Positions 11,701-23,730 are shown, counted from the first letter of the stretch. The stretch is 64,000 nt of DNA from Caenorhabditis remanei (GCF_010183535.1 NC_071328.1:4898001-4962000), one strand, 5' to 3'. Notes: generated by a model not told the origin, from the letters alone. A program made the numbers and translations.

Positions 11701-14700
11701 GGTCCAAATTCTTCCATTTTACCATTTTTGTCTCTTTCTTCCTCTCTCTCTCTTTCATCTCCATCTGTTGAATTCACAACGAGCACCACTAACAGATGCG
11801 TCGTTTCAACTCGGAATCTCGTCTACAACAAGAGACAACATTCGGCGTCGCTCCGCCCATTACTCCCAATACTCCCACCACTCCCACCACAAATCCATCC
11901 CCGTACTCTCCATATCAACCCGCCGCTCGTCCCACTCCGGCCGCCCGTTTCTTCTATCATCGTCGTGCGGCGTCGACGGATGCCGATCCGATGCCAGTGC
12001 CACGTCCCCGCCGTGTCACATTCTCCCAACCGGTCGACACGAAACCACCGATACCCATACCAGTGACACGTGTTCAAACGAGTTCCAGCAATATTAACTC
12101 GAAATTACTCAAAAATCTGTAAGAATGAAGGGGGCTCCAGTAGTGAAAAATTCATAAAAAATTGGGAAAAAATAGACCATAAGTTGAATTCAACACTACA
12201 ATTTATTATTTTTTCAGTATTTCCGGTTCATCGGTCTCCTCATCTCGACAAGAAGACCTCATGATGCATTCCAATAATAGTGAGTTTCAGCTTTTGAGAG
12301 GGAAGCGTCAAAGGCGCGCCAGATAATTAAAAACAGAACTTTTGAATCCCAGAATTTTACGGATAAGGAGCTGAAAATTCGCTAAAGACGCCCCGAACAT
12401 GCAAGATAACACGTCAAAAGCGCGCCAGCCTCCGATTATCGAAATCGTGAGAAAACGCGCTAACGACACCCCAGTAACCGAACTTTTTTCGAATATGTGA
12501 AAAACTGCTAAAAGAACACGCTTACCACGCCCCAGCCACCCGAAAAGTTTCAATTGTTTCAGATATCTTGCCACCGTATTCCAACTCGATTGGATACTCC
12601 TCTTCTGCGTCGAAAATCGCCCAGGAGCCATTCCAAATCCCCATCTCAATTCAAATCGGAGACTACAATGTATGGGATTTTCTGGCGGAAGTGATGTCGA
12701 ATCGAGCCGCCACGTCATCTGAATTGTCGTCGTTCCGCCTGTCGCCCGCCTACTCTCTCTACTTGGCTCTTCGATTCTTCCACGCCCACAATAAGCCGTA
12801 CTCGGTGCAATTCTTCTCGAGAATCGAGTCGAATTTCAAGCAAATCGCTCAGGAATGCAATTCGAAAGACGATTTGATCTTCTGGCTTGCCAACGCCTCC
12901 GAATTCAATCATCTCGTGGAAAGGGATTCTGAGTTGAAGACGTCACGATATGGAAAGATATCGATTGAAATCGAGAGAATATTCAGAAGATTAGTGCAGA
13001 TTCTGAAGGGATCTATTCGACCGGCCGCACGGAGTCTTTTGGATATTCATATGGATGATCGGGTGGCCACTGAAGATTTGATACATCTTTTGGATTCAAC
13101 AATGAGACAAGCGAGAGTCTGTGGTCTAAATGCAGCGTTGACTATCCAGTTGTGTGGACACCTTCTCCATATGGTCAACGCCTTCATCTTCAATAGTTTG
13201 GTCTCCGTCGAGTCTCCGGTATCCGAGTTGACGACGAGACTCGGAAAATGCTTACAGTATCGCATTGAATCAATTCACAGATTCTGCGAGCGAATGGGTG
13301 TCGAGCTGGCAGCCGAGTGTCATTTGGATAGAACTCGTCAGGCTGCAAACCTCCTAGCCGCCCAGAAAAACGACGTAGCGACACTCGGATCCACGTGCTA
13401 TAAGCTGAATAGTCTGCAAGTGGTGCATCTTCTATCAGGATTCCAACCGGAGAACGGAGAGATTCCGTGCGACGATGACGTCATTGACAGAATCTGTCAT
13501 TTAGCTGAAAAACAGGCGGACGTGTTGACACTGGAGGATGGACAACGAATGACACTCGAGGAGTATGAAGACTTGAATCTCCCATTCCTCATTCCTCAAG
13601 ATGGATATTTCATCGAACAATTCAAAACGGTACCCGATGGATTACACCAATACTTGCTGCAATTACAGCATAGAAGACTCTGTCACAGTGTCTCCATGAC
13701 CGGCCAACAGCCTCTCCATCCACAGATGACGTCATCGATGCACGCGATGCATATTGGATCTGAAAACGGAGGACAGAAGCAACATCACTATCCATCACAT
13801 CATCCACAACAACAGCAACAACCGATCGTTAGAAGTGTTTCGCAAACGACGTTGACGAGTATTCCGACGACTCAATTTGTATGTTTTCGATTCAAAAGTC
13901 CATACTTGCAACGGGCCGGGCCGGGCCGATTTCAGAATTTTCACCGGCCCGGCCCGGCCCGGTCTGCCCGGGTCACAGTACAAAAATTTGAAAATTTGAA
14001 TTTTTTTGAAAATTTTTTTGATTTTTTCGCAAAAAAAATCGAATTTTCGACTATGTATTTATTGTCGAAATAAACAAAGTGATACCCGGTGTTTGCGGAC
14101 TCAATGCTAATTTTTAATAATTTTGCATTGAGTCCGCAAACACCCGGGTATCACTTTTTTTATTTCGACAATACATATCGATAAAACTCAAGTGTACATA
14201 GGATTTTTGACTATTTTTGATGAAAATTTCAAAAAATTTCAAAAAACTTTGTGAAAAAATTGTGCTCATTTTTTGACTCCGGGCCGAGCCGGGTCGGGCC
14301 GATATTTTGCGAGTATGCAAAAGTCTTTTTGTAAATAATTCCCATTCCAGGGTGACAGTTTCGGAAGCGCCGCCTCCGATACGATATCGAAAGTGACGTT
14401 GAGAAAGAATGGCGGAGGAATCGGATTGAGTATTGTCGCTGCTCAGGTGAGGAATTGAGACCGGAAAGAGAAGAGACTCCGCCCACTTTTTTCGTTAAAT
14501 AATAACATACTTGTCAAAAATCGGGCCGGCCCGTCGGCCCGGATTCAAAAATGTATACTCATTTTGTAGCACAATTTTCTGAATTTTTTCGAAAATTTAG
14601 AGTAAAAATGCTTGAATTATCATACATATTTACCTTTTTATTGAATTTTGAAGTTTTATTCGAAAACTTTTTTTTCAAAAAAATTCCATCTGAAAATAGT

Positions 14701-17700
14701 GGTTGGATCCAAAATTTTGATTCTAGACCTCCAGGCAACTCTTTTCGTAATTAACCTGAGGACTCATGCGGCACTATTGCCAAAAGTGGGCGGAGCCTAA
14801 CGACGTAATGTTTCAATGTTGATCTCTGCCGATTCGCCCACACCGAGAGATGAAGCCTTAATAGTAAAATGAAGCCAATAATTAGGTGTAGTTAGGGACC
14901 CCCTTCGCATATGGATTAGATATAATTGGCATCAGTTTATTCATTTTCCGTCCCCCTTCCCCGCCTTCCTTATTTCTTCTATCACATCTCTCCATCTTCA
15001 CGATTTCCGGCCGCCCGACGGTGGTTTTGGTTTTTTCTTTTTTAGTGAGATTTTAATCGAAACCTCCTTGACACTTTATACGATATTGACCCCTCAACTA
15101 CCGCTAAACAAGGGAAATATGGTTGTGATTGGTGTTTATCAGGTCCTTAGTTTCTCCCCAAATCTCTGAAATTGTTCTGTAAATTCACAATCAGTTACAG
15201 GGAGTCGGCGACCGTCAAATGGGAATTTATGTGAAGAAAGTGGTCGAAGGAACGCCAGCTGCACAAGATGGACGACTCGAGACTGGTGATCAGTTGTTGA
15301 GTGTTAATGGACACTCGTTGATTGGAATCTCACAGGAAGAGTGAGTCAGATAGGGGGTTAGAAACCTGAGAAGTTTTGAAACTGTACGATTCGAAACGGG
15401 GACGTTTTGAAACCGGAGAATTATCAAAATTGTACGATTCGAAACCAAGACGTTTTGAAACCAAGGATTTTCTAGTTTTCAGCATTTCTTGGTTACGAAG
15501 TGTCCTGGTTCCGAGATTCGTCGGATTCATATTGTCTCTCTTTTGAAATTTTTAATGTTTGAAGTGTCTCGGTTTCAAAACGGTTTCAAAATGTCTCAGT
15601 TTCGAAAGGTCCCGGTTTCGAAATGTTTCTATTTAGTTTTCGATATCTTTTAATTCTCAAAAACACCTAATTTCCCTTATTCCAGCGCCGCCCGTCTCAT
15701 GACTCAAAGCGCCCACGAAGTCCACTTCGAAGTCCGCAAACATGCCGCTCATCGCAACGGACTCAGCAATTGGCTCCAACCAACGACCTCCATCACCAAC
15801 GGCGGACATTTCGTCGCCCCATCCCCATCTACCGTACCACCACCACAGTATCCGCCGAGCTATTCGAATGTTGGACGTAATGGATCTTACGACGCTCCGC
15901 CACCACCACCGCCGAGCTACAATCAGAGATTCACAAGCCAACAACAACAAGTTCCGAACGGGAGAAACAGTGCATTCGTGGCTCCGTTATCGAATTCCTC
16001 ATCAAATGCATCGAGTAATCATATGCAACAACACTATGCTCATCATAATATGCATAGTGGAACGGTGGATCCGAATGCGAATAAACACTATCGAAGTTCA
16101 TCTGCAAGTGATTTACAGCAAGATCCGAATGCCTCATTCTCCCAATCGTCGATGACTGGAAGTGCTCGTAGCTCTCTTTTCGATAAGCTCCCTTCCCACT
16201 ACCGGCATTCCACTCGTCCTACAGTAATCCAGCCAACTCGACCTGGAGCTCAATCCCCGTCGGCTCTCCGAAAGAATGCCGCGTCACCGGCTAATGTTTC
16301 GACATCGACGACGAGCAACTTGTATCGACCGACGTCGGCGTCGAATCTGTTCGCTCCGCCCAGAAATTCGGGAGGTCTCGTTGGATATTCGAGCAATGCT
16401 GCCAGGGAATCGACACAGGATATTCATAGAGCGGTGAGTTTGGAAGGAGATGTGAAATGGCAGAGGACGGATTCTGGAGATGGAATTTTGGGTGGGAAAA
16501 GTAAAAATTGGATTTCTGGACGTCTGGATTCAGAATCCTGTAACTTGGATTCTGGATTCTGTAATTCGGATTCAGAAAACTGAGTTATGTATTCAAGAAT
16601 CTGAAATTGGGATCCTGGTAGCTGGATTCTGAATTCGGTAACTTGTATTGCCGGCTCCGAATTCCCGATTTTGAATTAAAGGTTTAGGATTCTTGTTTCT
16701 GAATTTTGGATTCAAGGTTCAGGATTTAGGATTCTGAATTTTGAACTTCGTATTATGAGTTCTGGATTCTGAATCCAGAACTCAGGATTCTTAATTGGAA
16801 ATTCCATATTATCGATTCTTGATTTCAAGATTCATAGAGATCTCAATTTCCAGTTCAGAAGCCCTTATCCCAGATTTTCAAACTTCCGATTATTTATTTT
16901 TCAAATCCCAAAGTTCCCATCCGAAACCTCCAGAATCCTTCCGCCCCCTGCTTCTGTATGCGTGTGTGACGTGTGTGTTTTGCAGTGATTTTCTCTCTCT
17001 CTTTTCCCAACCAAATAATTCCAATTCTTTTCTCTTCTTCTTCCTAACCCATCCGTTTGTTTAGCTCAACGACCTGGAACTCAACTCTCCGCTCGCCCGT
17101 TCCACACCGAATCATGACGAGAGTTACAACAGTGGCAGCAGCTACCGTATCCCACCTACCGTTTCCAACTACGCCCCACTTCACTCGGTTCGACCTGCAA
17201 GCATGTATGGATACAACAGTCCATCCTCTTCCTCAACGGCCACCGGAACTACAGTAATCCCGACGGTCTCGTTGAGTAATGGTGGTGCATCTAGAAATCA
17301 TCAGAATACAACGACGACGACTTCTGTGAATTCATCTAACAATACCTCACCCCGAGTGAATGTGACATTGGGTGGAGCTGTCAGCTCATCGAGATCTCAT
17401 AACAATATAAATGGATCAATTCATTCTTCTTCTCAGGAACCAGCCATCGTTCGACCCGTCGATTTGAATATGCCGAAAGCGGTGCCCGCGTCGATTAAAG
17501 GAGCAGTGCCGACGGCGATTACACAGGTTTGTCTGCTGGGAATTCGGATTTAGAAGTTTTGGGATTTTGTGTTCAAAACTCGGAGTTCTGGAATCAGAAA
17601 TTGAGAGTCAAAAAATCAAAATTTGTATTTCAGATTCTGAAAATTTGTTGGGAGAACAAAAATCCGAGAACCGGATTCTGAATTATAGGAAACTCCAAAA

Positions 17701-19445
17701 TCGGAAACCTGGATTCTGGATTTTGGAAACAGAATTTTGGTCTCTGAAATTATGTATCAGGATTCTAGTTTTAGAGTGCTAAATCTTGAAATCCGGATTC
17801 TGAAATGAATTTTTGAAATCAGAATTATAAAAAATTTAATACATGAGTTTTCAATTCAGAATAGTGGTTTCTGTATTCTCGATTTTCTAATCTAGTAGGC
17901 ACGGTTTTCGAGTCTGAATTTAGATTTTAGTATTTTAGATTCAAAATTCTGGAATTAGAGTTCTAGATTCCTGTTTGTGATTCAGAATTCGAGTTTCCAG
18001 ACTTTGAATCAACGATTTTGAATTTTGAGTAATCAATTGTGCAAGTGTGATATAAAATTCAGTTTTAATTTCCAGGCTCTCCAATTGAAACAAAACGGCA
18101 ACGGCCCGGTAATCCGTCAGATCCGGCCACAATCCGGACTCCGAGAACGTCTTCAAGACGCGGATATTCGAAATCTGGAGAAGACGAATATCGCATTGAT
18201 GAGCTACGAAGCAGTTAATGACGAACTCGATCGTCTCGAATCGAAAGGATCAACGATGACAGATGAGGAGCAGAGAAGATTTCGAGAGCTTCTAAACGTC
18301 GCTCATGAACAGAGTCGAGCGAGAAAAATGCTCTCGGAGATCAAGACTCCGCCCTCTCATCATCAAGAACGAGACATTCCAATCTACGTGCAAAAAGAGC
18401 ATCGATCAGAGAGTCGACGGACGGAAACAATGATTGACGATGTGCCTCATTCGAGTTCAAGTGTTGAGAATATGTCACCTGTTAGTCCACCGGAGACGAG
18501 AAAAGTTCAATTCACGGATGAAATCAATCAATATCAGACGCCCACCAGCAATAATACAGCCATGTTATTCGCTGCTGATGTGCCCGTTTTGGATTCACCA
18601 GGGGTGAGTAGAAAGTTGGGAAGGGCTGGTGTGTCGGCGGCGCATTTTTTGTATGTTTGAAAGAACTTTTTATCATTCTCGGTTACTGTAGTGTGCCTAC
18701 ATCACAACAATCTGAAAGCGAAAATTGTGTGTTCTCAGGCTCCGCCCACTTATCCAGTCTTGACACCAAAAATTGAGATTTTAGCCGATTTTTCTGATTT
18801 TCATTATTTTGAAAATGAAATTTCGTCACTAAAATTCATTTAAAATCTCAATTTTTCTGTTTAATGCGAGTTTTTGGTCATTTTTTTCCAACTTTTTCAC
18901 CAAAATCCTCGAAAATCTTTAACATTTCTGCAAAAAATGTCGTTTTTTCAATGTGCTTTTTGCCATTTTTTCTCAAATTTACCTTCGATTTTCGCTTGAA
19001 ATTTCAGCTCCTTCCAGCTCTCAATTTTGGATTAATAACCAATAAAATTTTGGTTCAAACCTGAAAATTACTGAAAAACGCTTGATTTTCCAGACAGTCA
19101 GAGACAAAATTCTGAAATAGTAGGCCATACAGTAACCCTGCTGTCCTCCAGAAAACTAATTTTAACCCAAATTTTTAAAATTCCAATTTCTAGATCGTCG
19201 GCACCAACGAAATCTACCGTGATCCCCGTCAACGTCGTCTCAACGAACTGCAGGATCGAAACCGAAATGAGAACAATTCGGACGGTGCGAAGTTGGATTT
19301 CCGTGACAAACAACGACTATTCGCTCGTCAAATCGGAGAAGACTCGATTCCACGTCAACGAATGGACGTGAGCAGTGCGCAGCGACTGATAGAGACTGAT
19401 CTGAATGCTGCAACTTCACCCAATTCCACACATCAACGGCCATAA
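5724..19445 (+). CDS. afd-1: Afadin (actin- and nectin-binding adherens-junction scaffold), 3' part of gene
   Basis: Afadin links junctional adhesion proteins to actin at the plasma membrane. Exons that splice in phase: 5724-5873, 6688-6809, 11796-12118, 12218-12279, 12563-13878, 14351-14446, 15201-15340, 15686-16433, 17065-17526, 18076-18603, 19194-19445 (TAA). The first exon matches the C-terminal half of the afadin FHA domain (LRDGDTIRIGADHLFKF). The 12563 exon is the DIL domain, with afadin hallmarks FWLANASEFNHLV, NAALTIQLCGHL, CYKLNSLQV and LPFLIPQDGY. A PDZ domain spans 14378-15760 (GIGLSIVAAQ, MGIYVKKVVEGTPAAQDGRL, GDQLLSVNGHSLIGISQE). The tail is rich in Ser, Pro, Gln and Asn, with a helical stretch near 18160-18350. 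The Ras-association domains expected at the N-terminus must lie left of the window. The 6809-11796 join does not keep phase, so a small exon is missing or 11796 is an internal start (see findings). Confidence 0.93.
6327..6512. mobile_element. GGCCCG-rich foldback family B, short copy
   Basis: Begins AGACTTGCAACGGGCCCGGC and ends CCGATATTTTGCAAGTCTGT, so ACTTGCAA and its complement mark the ends around an AT-rich interior. It is in the afd-1 intron following 5873. Confidence 0.7.
6810..11795 (+). other. Large afd-1 intron (may hide a small exon)
   Basis: Mostly AT-rich DNA, pyrimidine-rich blocks (8820-9200) and degenerate GAATCTCAGAA-type repeats (9420-9720). Two candidate small exons that would repair the reading frame are discussed in findings (9790-9835 or 10489-10498). 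Confidence 0.5.
11796..11798 (+). other. Possible internal start codon of a short afd-1 isoform
   Basis: ATG here opens the long frame that begins MRRFNSESRLQQ and continues in phase through the DIL and PDZ exons. The exon cannot be joined in phase directly to 6809, so this methionine could start a shorter isoform lacking FHA. The alternative is a missing intermediate exon. Confidence 0.35.
13902..14318. mobile_element. GGCCCG-rich foldback family B, long copy with internal hairpin
   Basis: Ends are CATACTTGCAACGGGCCGGG and GGGCCGATATTTTGCGAGTATG. The interior carries a second inverted repeat: TGTCGAAATAAACAAAGTGATACCC and GTTTGCGGACTCAATGC face their complements around a 12-base loop near 14112-14124. 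The element sits in the afd-1 intron between the DIL exon and the first PDZ exon. Confidence 0.75.
14506..14552. repeat. Family B fragment
   Basis: ACATACTTGTCAAAAATCGGGCCGGCCC continues into CGTCGGCCCGG; the matching right end is missing. It lies in the afd-1 intron inside the PDZ coding region. Confidence 0.6.
15350..15640 (+). repeat. Minisatellite-like GTTTTGAAACC repeat in an afd-1 intron
   Basis: Imperfect units such as ACGATTCGAAACGGGGACG and TTTTGAAACC repeat across the intron between the PDZ exons, and inverted versions (GGTTTCAAAACG) occupy its second half. Confidence 0.6.
16434..18075 (+). repeat. GGATTCTGAATTC-type degenerate repeats in two afd-1 introns
   Basis: The introns 16434-17064 and 17527-18075 are largely built from short variants of GGATTCTGGATTCTG / GAATTCTGGAAT. 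The exon 17065-17526 between them is clean coding sequence. Confidence 0.6.
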
Positions 19446-21045
19446 TTTTCTCTTTTTTGTTTTTTGAAAAACTGAAAAATTTGAAATCTTTACTATCAAA
19501 TGCAATTCTAGACTCATTTTGACATAAATTGTACACACAAAACAAGCCCCGCCCCCTTTCCTCTCATCGCTCACTAATCGGTTATTATGTATCATTATTT
19601 ACGCTTTCCTCCTCATCTTCTATCATTGAAAAATATTTGCATTTTATCAAATTTCCAGCTATATATATATATTGTTTCATTTTAAATTCGTGTCCAATCC
19701 CTCCTCATCCCACCACACCTGCCCTCATCGGACCTAAATTTGCACATTAATTCCAAGATAAAAAGATTAGAATGTTGTTTTCCCTTCTCCCATCGAATGA
19801 TAACACGGAAAAGATCAAACGAATCAAGTGAATCGTGTTTTGTAAGCAATACGGATATTATCATTTCTTTTTGTGATTTTGGAGAAGAAACAAAAAAGAT
19901 CAAAAGAAACATGAACGCAATGATCTTAAGAAAAACAAGTGCGCTCTATTGAGAGATAAGGAGGTTACGGTAGGAAAGTTGTCAATAGGGCATGCTTGCT
20001 GACCGGTAAATTAGGAATTATTTATTTTTGACAACAAAAAAAACAATAAATTAATGCCAAATCCAAAAGAAAAACGAAGTGTCATCAGTGAAAACAGAAG
20101 CCAATTTCCCGTCGTCTCTCGTGATGACAATCGATCTCTCATGATACATATCATCTTCGAAATCTAAGTATCTTTGGATTCTGAAAATATCGATTGGGTG
20201 TATTTGGAGGCACATGGGGAAGAACGTTGAGAAAGTGCGCTCTACTGATAAAAGCGTTCATTAGGGTTACGGTAGGGGTGGGCACAAGGCTTGAATCGGA
20301 GAAAGTTTTTCGGAGCATTCCGAAAATCATACTTGCAAATTTACGGCCCGATCCGGCTCGGAAAATTCGACATTTTTGGGAAAAAATTTTCGTTCAAAAT
20401 TTCAGTTAAAAATTTTCAGCCGGGCCGTGGAAATTCTCGTCACGGCCTGGCCCGGCCCGGCCCGTTGCAAGTATGCCGAAAATAACCAAAAACTGGGCAA
20501 ACATGATTTTTTACCGTATCTTTCAATATAAACCGCGACGCGCACGCAACGCGACACGGAAGCAATTCAAATCTGTTCGTTGTGGACGTTATGCCTCGCA
20601 CTGCTGTGTTGTAGTTTCAAAAAATTAACGTTAAATTTGAATTTGGCACTCAGGCATCTTTTTTGGCACCGTGCCAATCATTGTGCGACGGAGCGCGTTT
20701 CCGCAACTTTACGCTTCCTCTTGCTGTGGTGCTGGCGGCCGCACCGCCTGATTCAGGTAATTTAGGCTAATTAAAAATAACAATATCATTCCCGGATGCG
20801 CCAGGTCTGTGCCGGGCCGGTCCAGTCACTCCGGGGTTTCAAAACAATATTCGAAAAAACCGGCTATTGTTGAAATTTTTGACAAAAAAAAAACATTTTT
20901 CGCCTGTTTCTTGGTTATAGACTTTTAAAATAATTTGTTTTTATTAAAAATTGAAAGAAAAACAAAGTTTTCTACAGTACACCTGTCGTCGCACTTTTCG
21001 ATTACCTGTATGTGCAAAAATGAGAAAAAAACGTTAATGTAAAAC
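19446..21045. other. Intergenic region downstream of afd-1
   Basis: No gene found. It contains the afd-1 3' UTR (AATAAA near 20044 is one candidate poly(A) signal), a GGCCCG foldback (20333-20477) and GC-richer unique sequence at 20520-20830 with no convincing frame. Confidence 0.5.
20333..20477. mobile_element. GGCCCG-rich foldback family B, short copy
   Basis: Begins ATACTTGCAAATTTACGGCC and ends GGCCCGTTGCAAGTAT. It is intergenic, downstream of afd-1. Confidence 0.7.
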
Positions 21046-22806
21046 TCACTTTGGATCAAATGGATATTTGTTTGGCAATCCTGATTCACTCCACTGTTTC
21101 CCTTGATACTTATCCAGTGACTCAGGTTCAAAGACATATCCTGATCCATGAACTTTCAGTGCTCTTAGATTATCATATACCGTAAATACTGTATTATAAC
21201 GGCATGCCGTTATATTTTTCAACTGCCTCCCAGAGAAATTTTGAGGTTTTAAAAACTCATTAAATTTAAACGAAAAACCTTTTTGGGCATTCTTTTCGTT
21301 GATCAAGACGTTATCAATCACGCTGCTTCAAATCAGAAACAATAAAAAACACCGGGATATTCATATTCATGAATTCTGAGTATTGATGGGGTGCCGTTAT
21401 ATTACAGGTGCCGTTCTATTACAGGTGCCGTTATAATACAGTATTTACGGTATCTCTCGATTCATCCATTTATCAATGAGTGTGATGATATCCGACTGGT
21501 CGAATCTAATATTTGCAAATACTGCGTTTTTCCCTTTGAACTGATAGACATGACTCATTGTGAAAGCTGCCGCCTTCATTGAAATTAAGTTTTGAATTTG
21601 GAGAATATTTGAATTTATCTCCACATAATCTACTATTTCACAAAGAGCAAACACTAAACGAAGATTCGGATTGTTTTCTATTAGACACTCCAAATCCTTT
21701 GATTTTGCATATTCATCACGGTACTGCAGTATCTCGATGGAACGAATCCAGTTGTATTTAACGGCATCATCTAAACAAAAAATGAAATCAACATCTGGAG
21801 TCTTCCAAAATAGATCAGATAAATAAGTTTTGATCTCAGTTGGTAGATCAATGAGAACATTGCGACGATGGTAGGTGAAACTGACAGTTTCGTGGAAGAG
21901 ATTGCTGCAAAAATTGTGGATTTTTTGTTGATGTTTTATTCAAACTTATGTGTTTTTTATATGTGCGTCACAGTACTACCCATAGTTGTACGAAATGCCA
22001 TTTTTCAATTTCGGAATACGGAATTCGGAACCGGACCAAAACGTTCAAAATCCGAAATCCAGAGTCCGGAATGAAAAAATCCCCGAAATTTGATTATTTC
22101 ACAATACCAATTTTTAATGGAATCTGTAGATCAAAAAAAGACTTTTCTTTTTGTAGTTGACAACTTTTTTGTACGAGCTCACACTAGTGAGTTATCGATT
22201 TTCAAAGATCGTTATCGCAAGTGCTAAAAGGAGAGAGCTGTGTACTTTGATGAACTGTAACTTGTCAAAAAGCGCCTGTGCAGAAAAGTTGTCAACTACA
22301 AAAATAAAGCTCTATTTTTGATCTACGCTCTCCGTAAACAGTTGAAATTGTGAGACAGTCCATAAGGCTGTGACACATGTTCAAAGTTGACCGTTTTCAA
22401 CTGAATACTGCAAGTGTCGCATTCTTTGTGAAGACTACAAATGTTTTTAAGCACTTTTTTTCTTGAGATGATACTTAAAAGCTTAAGTATCATCTCGAAA
22501 AAAACTTAAAAGTATCATCTCGAAAAAAAGAAGAGAAAAGACTCACCAAGAATTAAAGTTCACTCGATAGAAGGGGATCGAACTAGAGAAAGTAAAGAAT
22601 TGAGGAGTTTCCGTTTTCCATTCTCTAACAGAGACTTGCATGTTGCTCCCGTTTAGCGCAAAGACAATCACATCTACATTATATCGATGTGGTCTTATCG
22701 ATTGATTAGTTCGTTTGGAGCAGAGAGAAAGAAAAAACAAATCAATGAAATCCATCGATTTGAATATTTTTTCTTGGGCAAGGAACGGGAATTTCAATAG
22801 TTTCAT
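21046..22806 (-). CDS. F-box protein with FBA-type C-terminal domain, transposon-interrupted
   Basis: Worm F-box/FBA proteins are substrate adaptors of SCF ubiquitin ligases. Exon 1 is 22806-22547, beginning MKLLKFPFLAQEKIFKSMD and carrying the F-box (FIDLFFLSLCSKRTNQSI). Exon 2 starts at 21904 and carries FBA sequence, ending KWMNREI at 21451. A 271-bp element (21180-21450) interrupts the frame there. Removing it with one TA reads on in phase as YDNLRALKVHGSGY to the stop at 21046, giving 281 residues. The element also supplies a GT donor at 21448; with the acceptor before 21322 a 330-residue frame results, whose extra ~49 residues come from the transposon. KW...Y.NL..L matches the same part of the double F-box gene at 33847. 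It may be functional, or a gene broken by insertion. Confidence 0.8.
21180..21450. mobile_element. TA-flanked MITE (CCGTAAATAC ends), copy 1, inside an F-box exon
   Basis: Ends are CCGTAAATACTGTATTATAA and its complement finishing CAGTATTTACGG, flanked by TA at 21178-21179 and 21451-21452, as in Tc1/mariner-type insertions. The right part has three tandem copies of a 17-bp unit (GGTGCCGTTATATTACA and variants). Both ends supply potential splice signals: GTAAAT at one end and TACAG at the other. Confidence 0.88.
22100..22335. repeat. Foldback family C, internal-hairpin copy
   Basis: TTTTGTAGTTGACAACTTTTTTGTACGAG faces CAGAAAAGTTGTCAACTACAAAA about 120 bp later, the same pairing seen inside the full element at 25568-26006. 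It is downstream of exon 1 in the F-box gene intron. Confidence 0.65.
22458..22528. repeat. Small palindrome plus direct repeat
   Basis: TTGAGATGATACTTAAAAGC / GCTTAAGTATCATCTCGAAA forms a hairpin, and AGTATCATCTCGAAAAAAA is repeated once more just after. It lies next to the splice donor of the F-box gene's first exon. Confidence 0.7.
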
Positions 22807-23042
22807 TTTGAAATGAATGAGGAGAGTTATTGAGTGTACCTGTTGAATGTAGCAACGTTCGAAGAAAGAGACGTTGTCTGCTGTGTCGAGACCCAACAAG
22901 AGTCGATCGATTGTCTTCTCACTCACAGCAGATCTATTGAGATATTAGTGGGAGAATAGTAGTCAACACGGCCTCCAGCGGATGCACTGCGCACAGTACT
23001 TTGAGAGGGCCTATGGTAGAGGCCGTGAGAATCGTGAAAATA

Positions 23043-23282
23043 CCGTAAATAGTTTATTATAACGGCATGCCATTATATTTTTCAACTGCCTCCCAGAGGA
23101 ATTCTGTGGATTCAGGAATTCATTAAAGTTAAACGAAAACAATTTTTTTGGACATTCTATTCGCTGAACAGGAAGTTACTAATCACGATGATTCCAATCA
23201 GAGCAAAGAAAAACATACCGGGATAATCATATTCATGAATTCTGAGTATAGATGTGGTGCCGTTATAATACAGTATTTACGG
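23043..23282. mobile_element. TA-flanked MITE (CCGTAAATAC ends), copy 2
   Basis: Same family as 21180-21450: ends CCGTAAATAGTTTATTATAA and CCGTTATAATACAGTATTTACGG, flanked by TA. The interior is clearly related to copy 1 (TTCAACTGCCTCCCAGAG block) but the 17-bp unit is present once. It lies about 240 bp upstream of the F-box start codon. Confidence 0.87.
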
Positions 23283-23539
23283 TAACCAGTTTTCCAGAAC
23301 AACAAAAGTTGACATGTGATTTCAAGTTCGAACTTATTCTATGATTAAAAATTCAGTAAATTCAAACACAACTGAGCCATTAAAATATGAGAAAATGTGC
23401 TGAAAAAGGTAACTTTTTGATTGAAGATGAGCGAAGCAGTTCTCTTAAACTAATATCTGCAGTTATCTCACCATCTGATTTAAAACCGCATCTCGGAGTC
23501 TTTATAAAACCTGTCGAACTCAGTAACTATACCCAGCGG

Positions 23540-23730
23540 CAAGGCTGTCAAAAAGGCCGTGGGCCGATTCTATATCTCAGTTCCCAGCCATGGAAAATTT
23601 TCGCTTCTTCAGGCGGCCTTGCAGAGGACCAAAAGATTAGTCGATGTACAAAAATTCAGCCCATTTGGTTAATCCGCGGCCTCGGCGGCCCTAAAGGCCG
23701 AGGGCCGCGGCCGGCCGTGCGACAGCCTTG
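23540..23730. mobile_element. 191-bp MITE with 8-bp target-site duplication (hAT-like)
   Basis: Begins CAAGGCTGTCAAAAAGGCCG and ends CGACAGCCTTG, a perfect 10-bp terminal inverted repeat. The octamer CCCAGCGG directly flanks both sides (23532-23539 and 23731-23738). An 8-bp duplication is the usual signature of hAT-superfamily insertion. The interior is GC-rich with CGGCCGAGG-type units and no coding capacity. Confidence 0.88.

Noticed and set aside
12308..12718. 136-codon minus-strand frame
   Set aside because: Antisense shadow of the afd-1 DIL exon and preceding intron.
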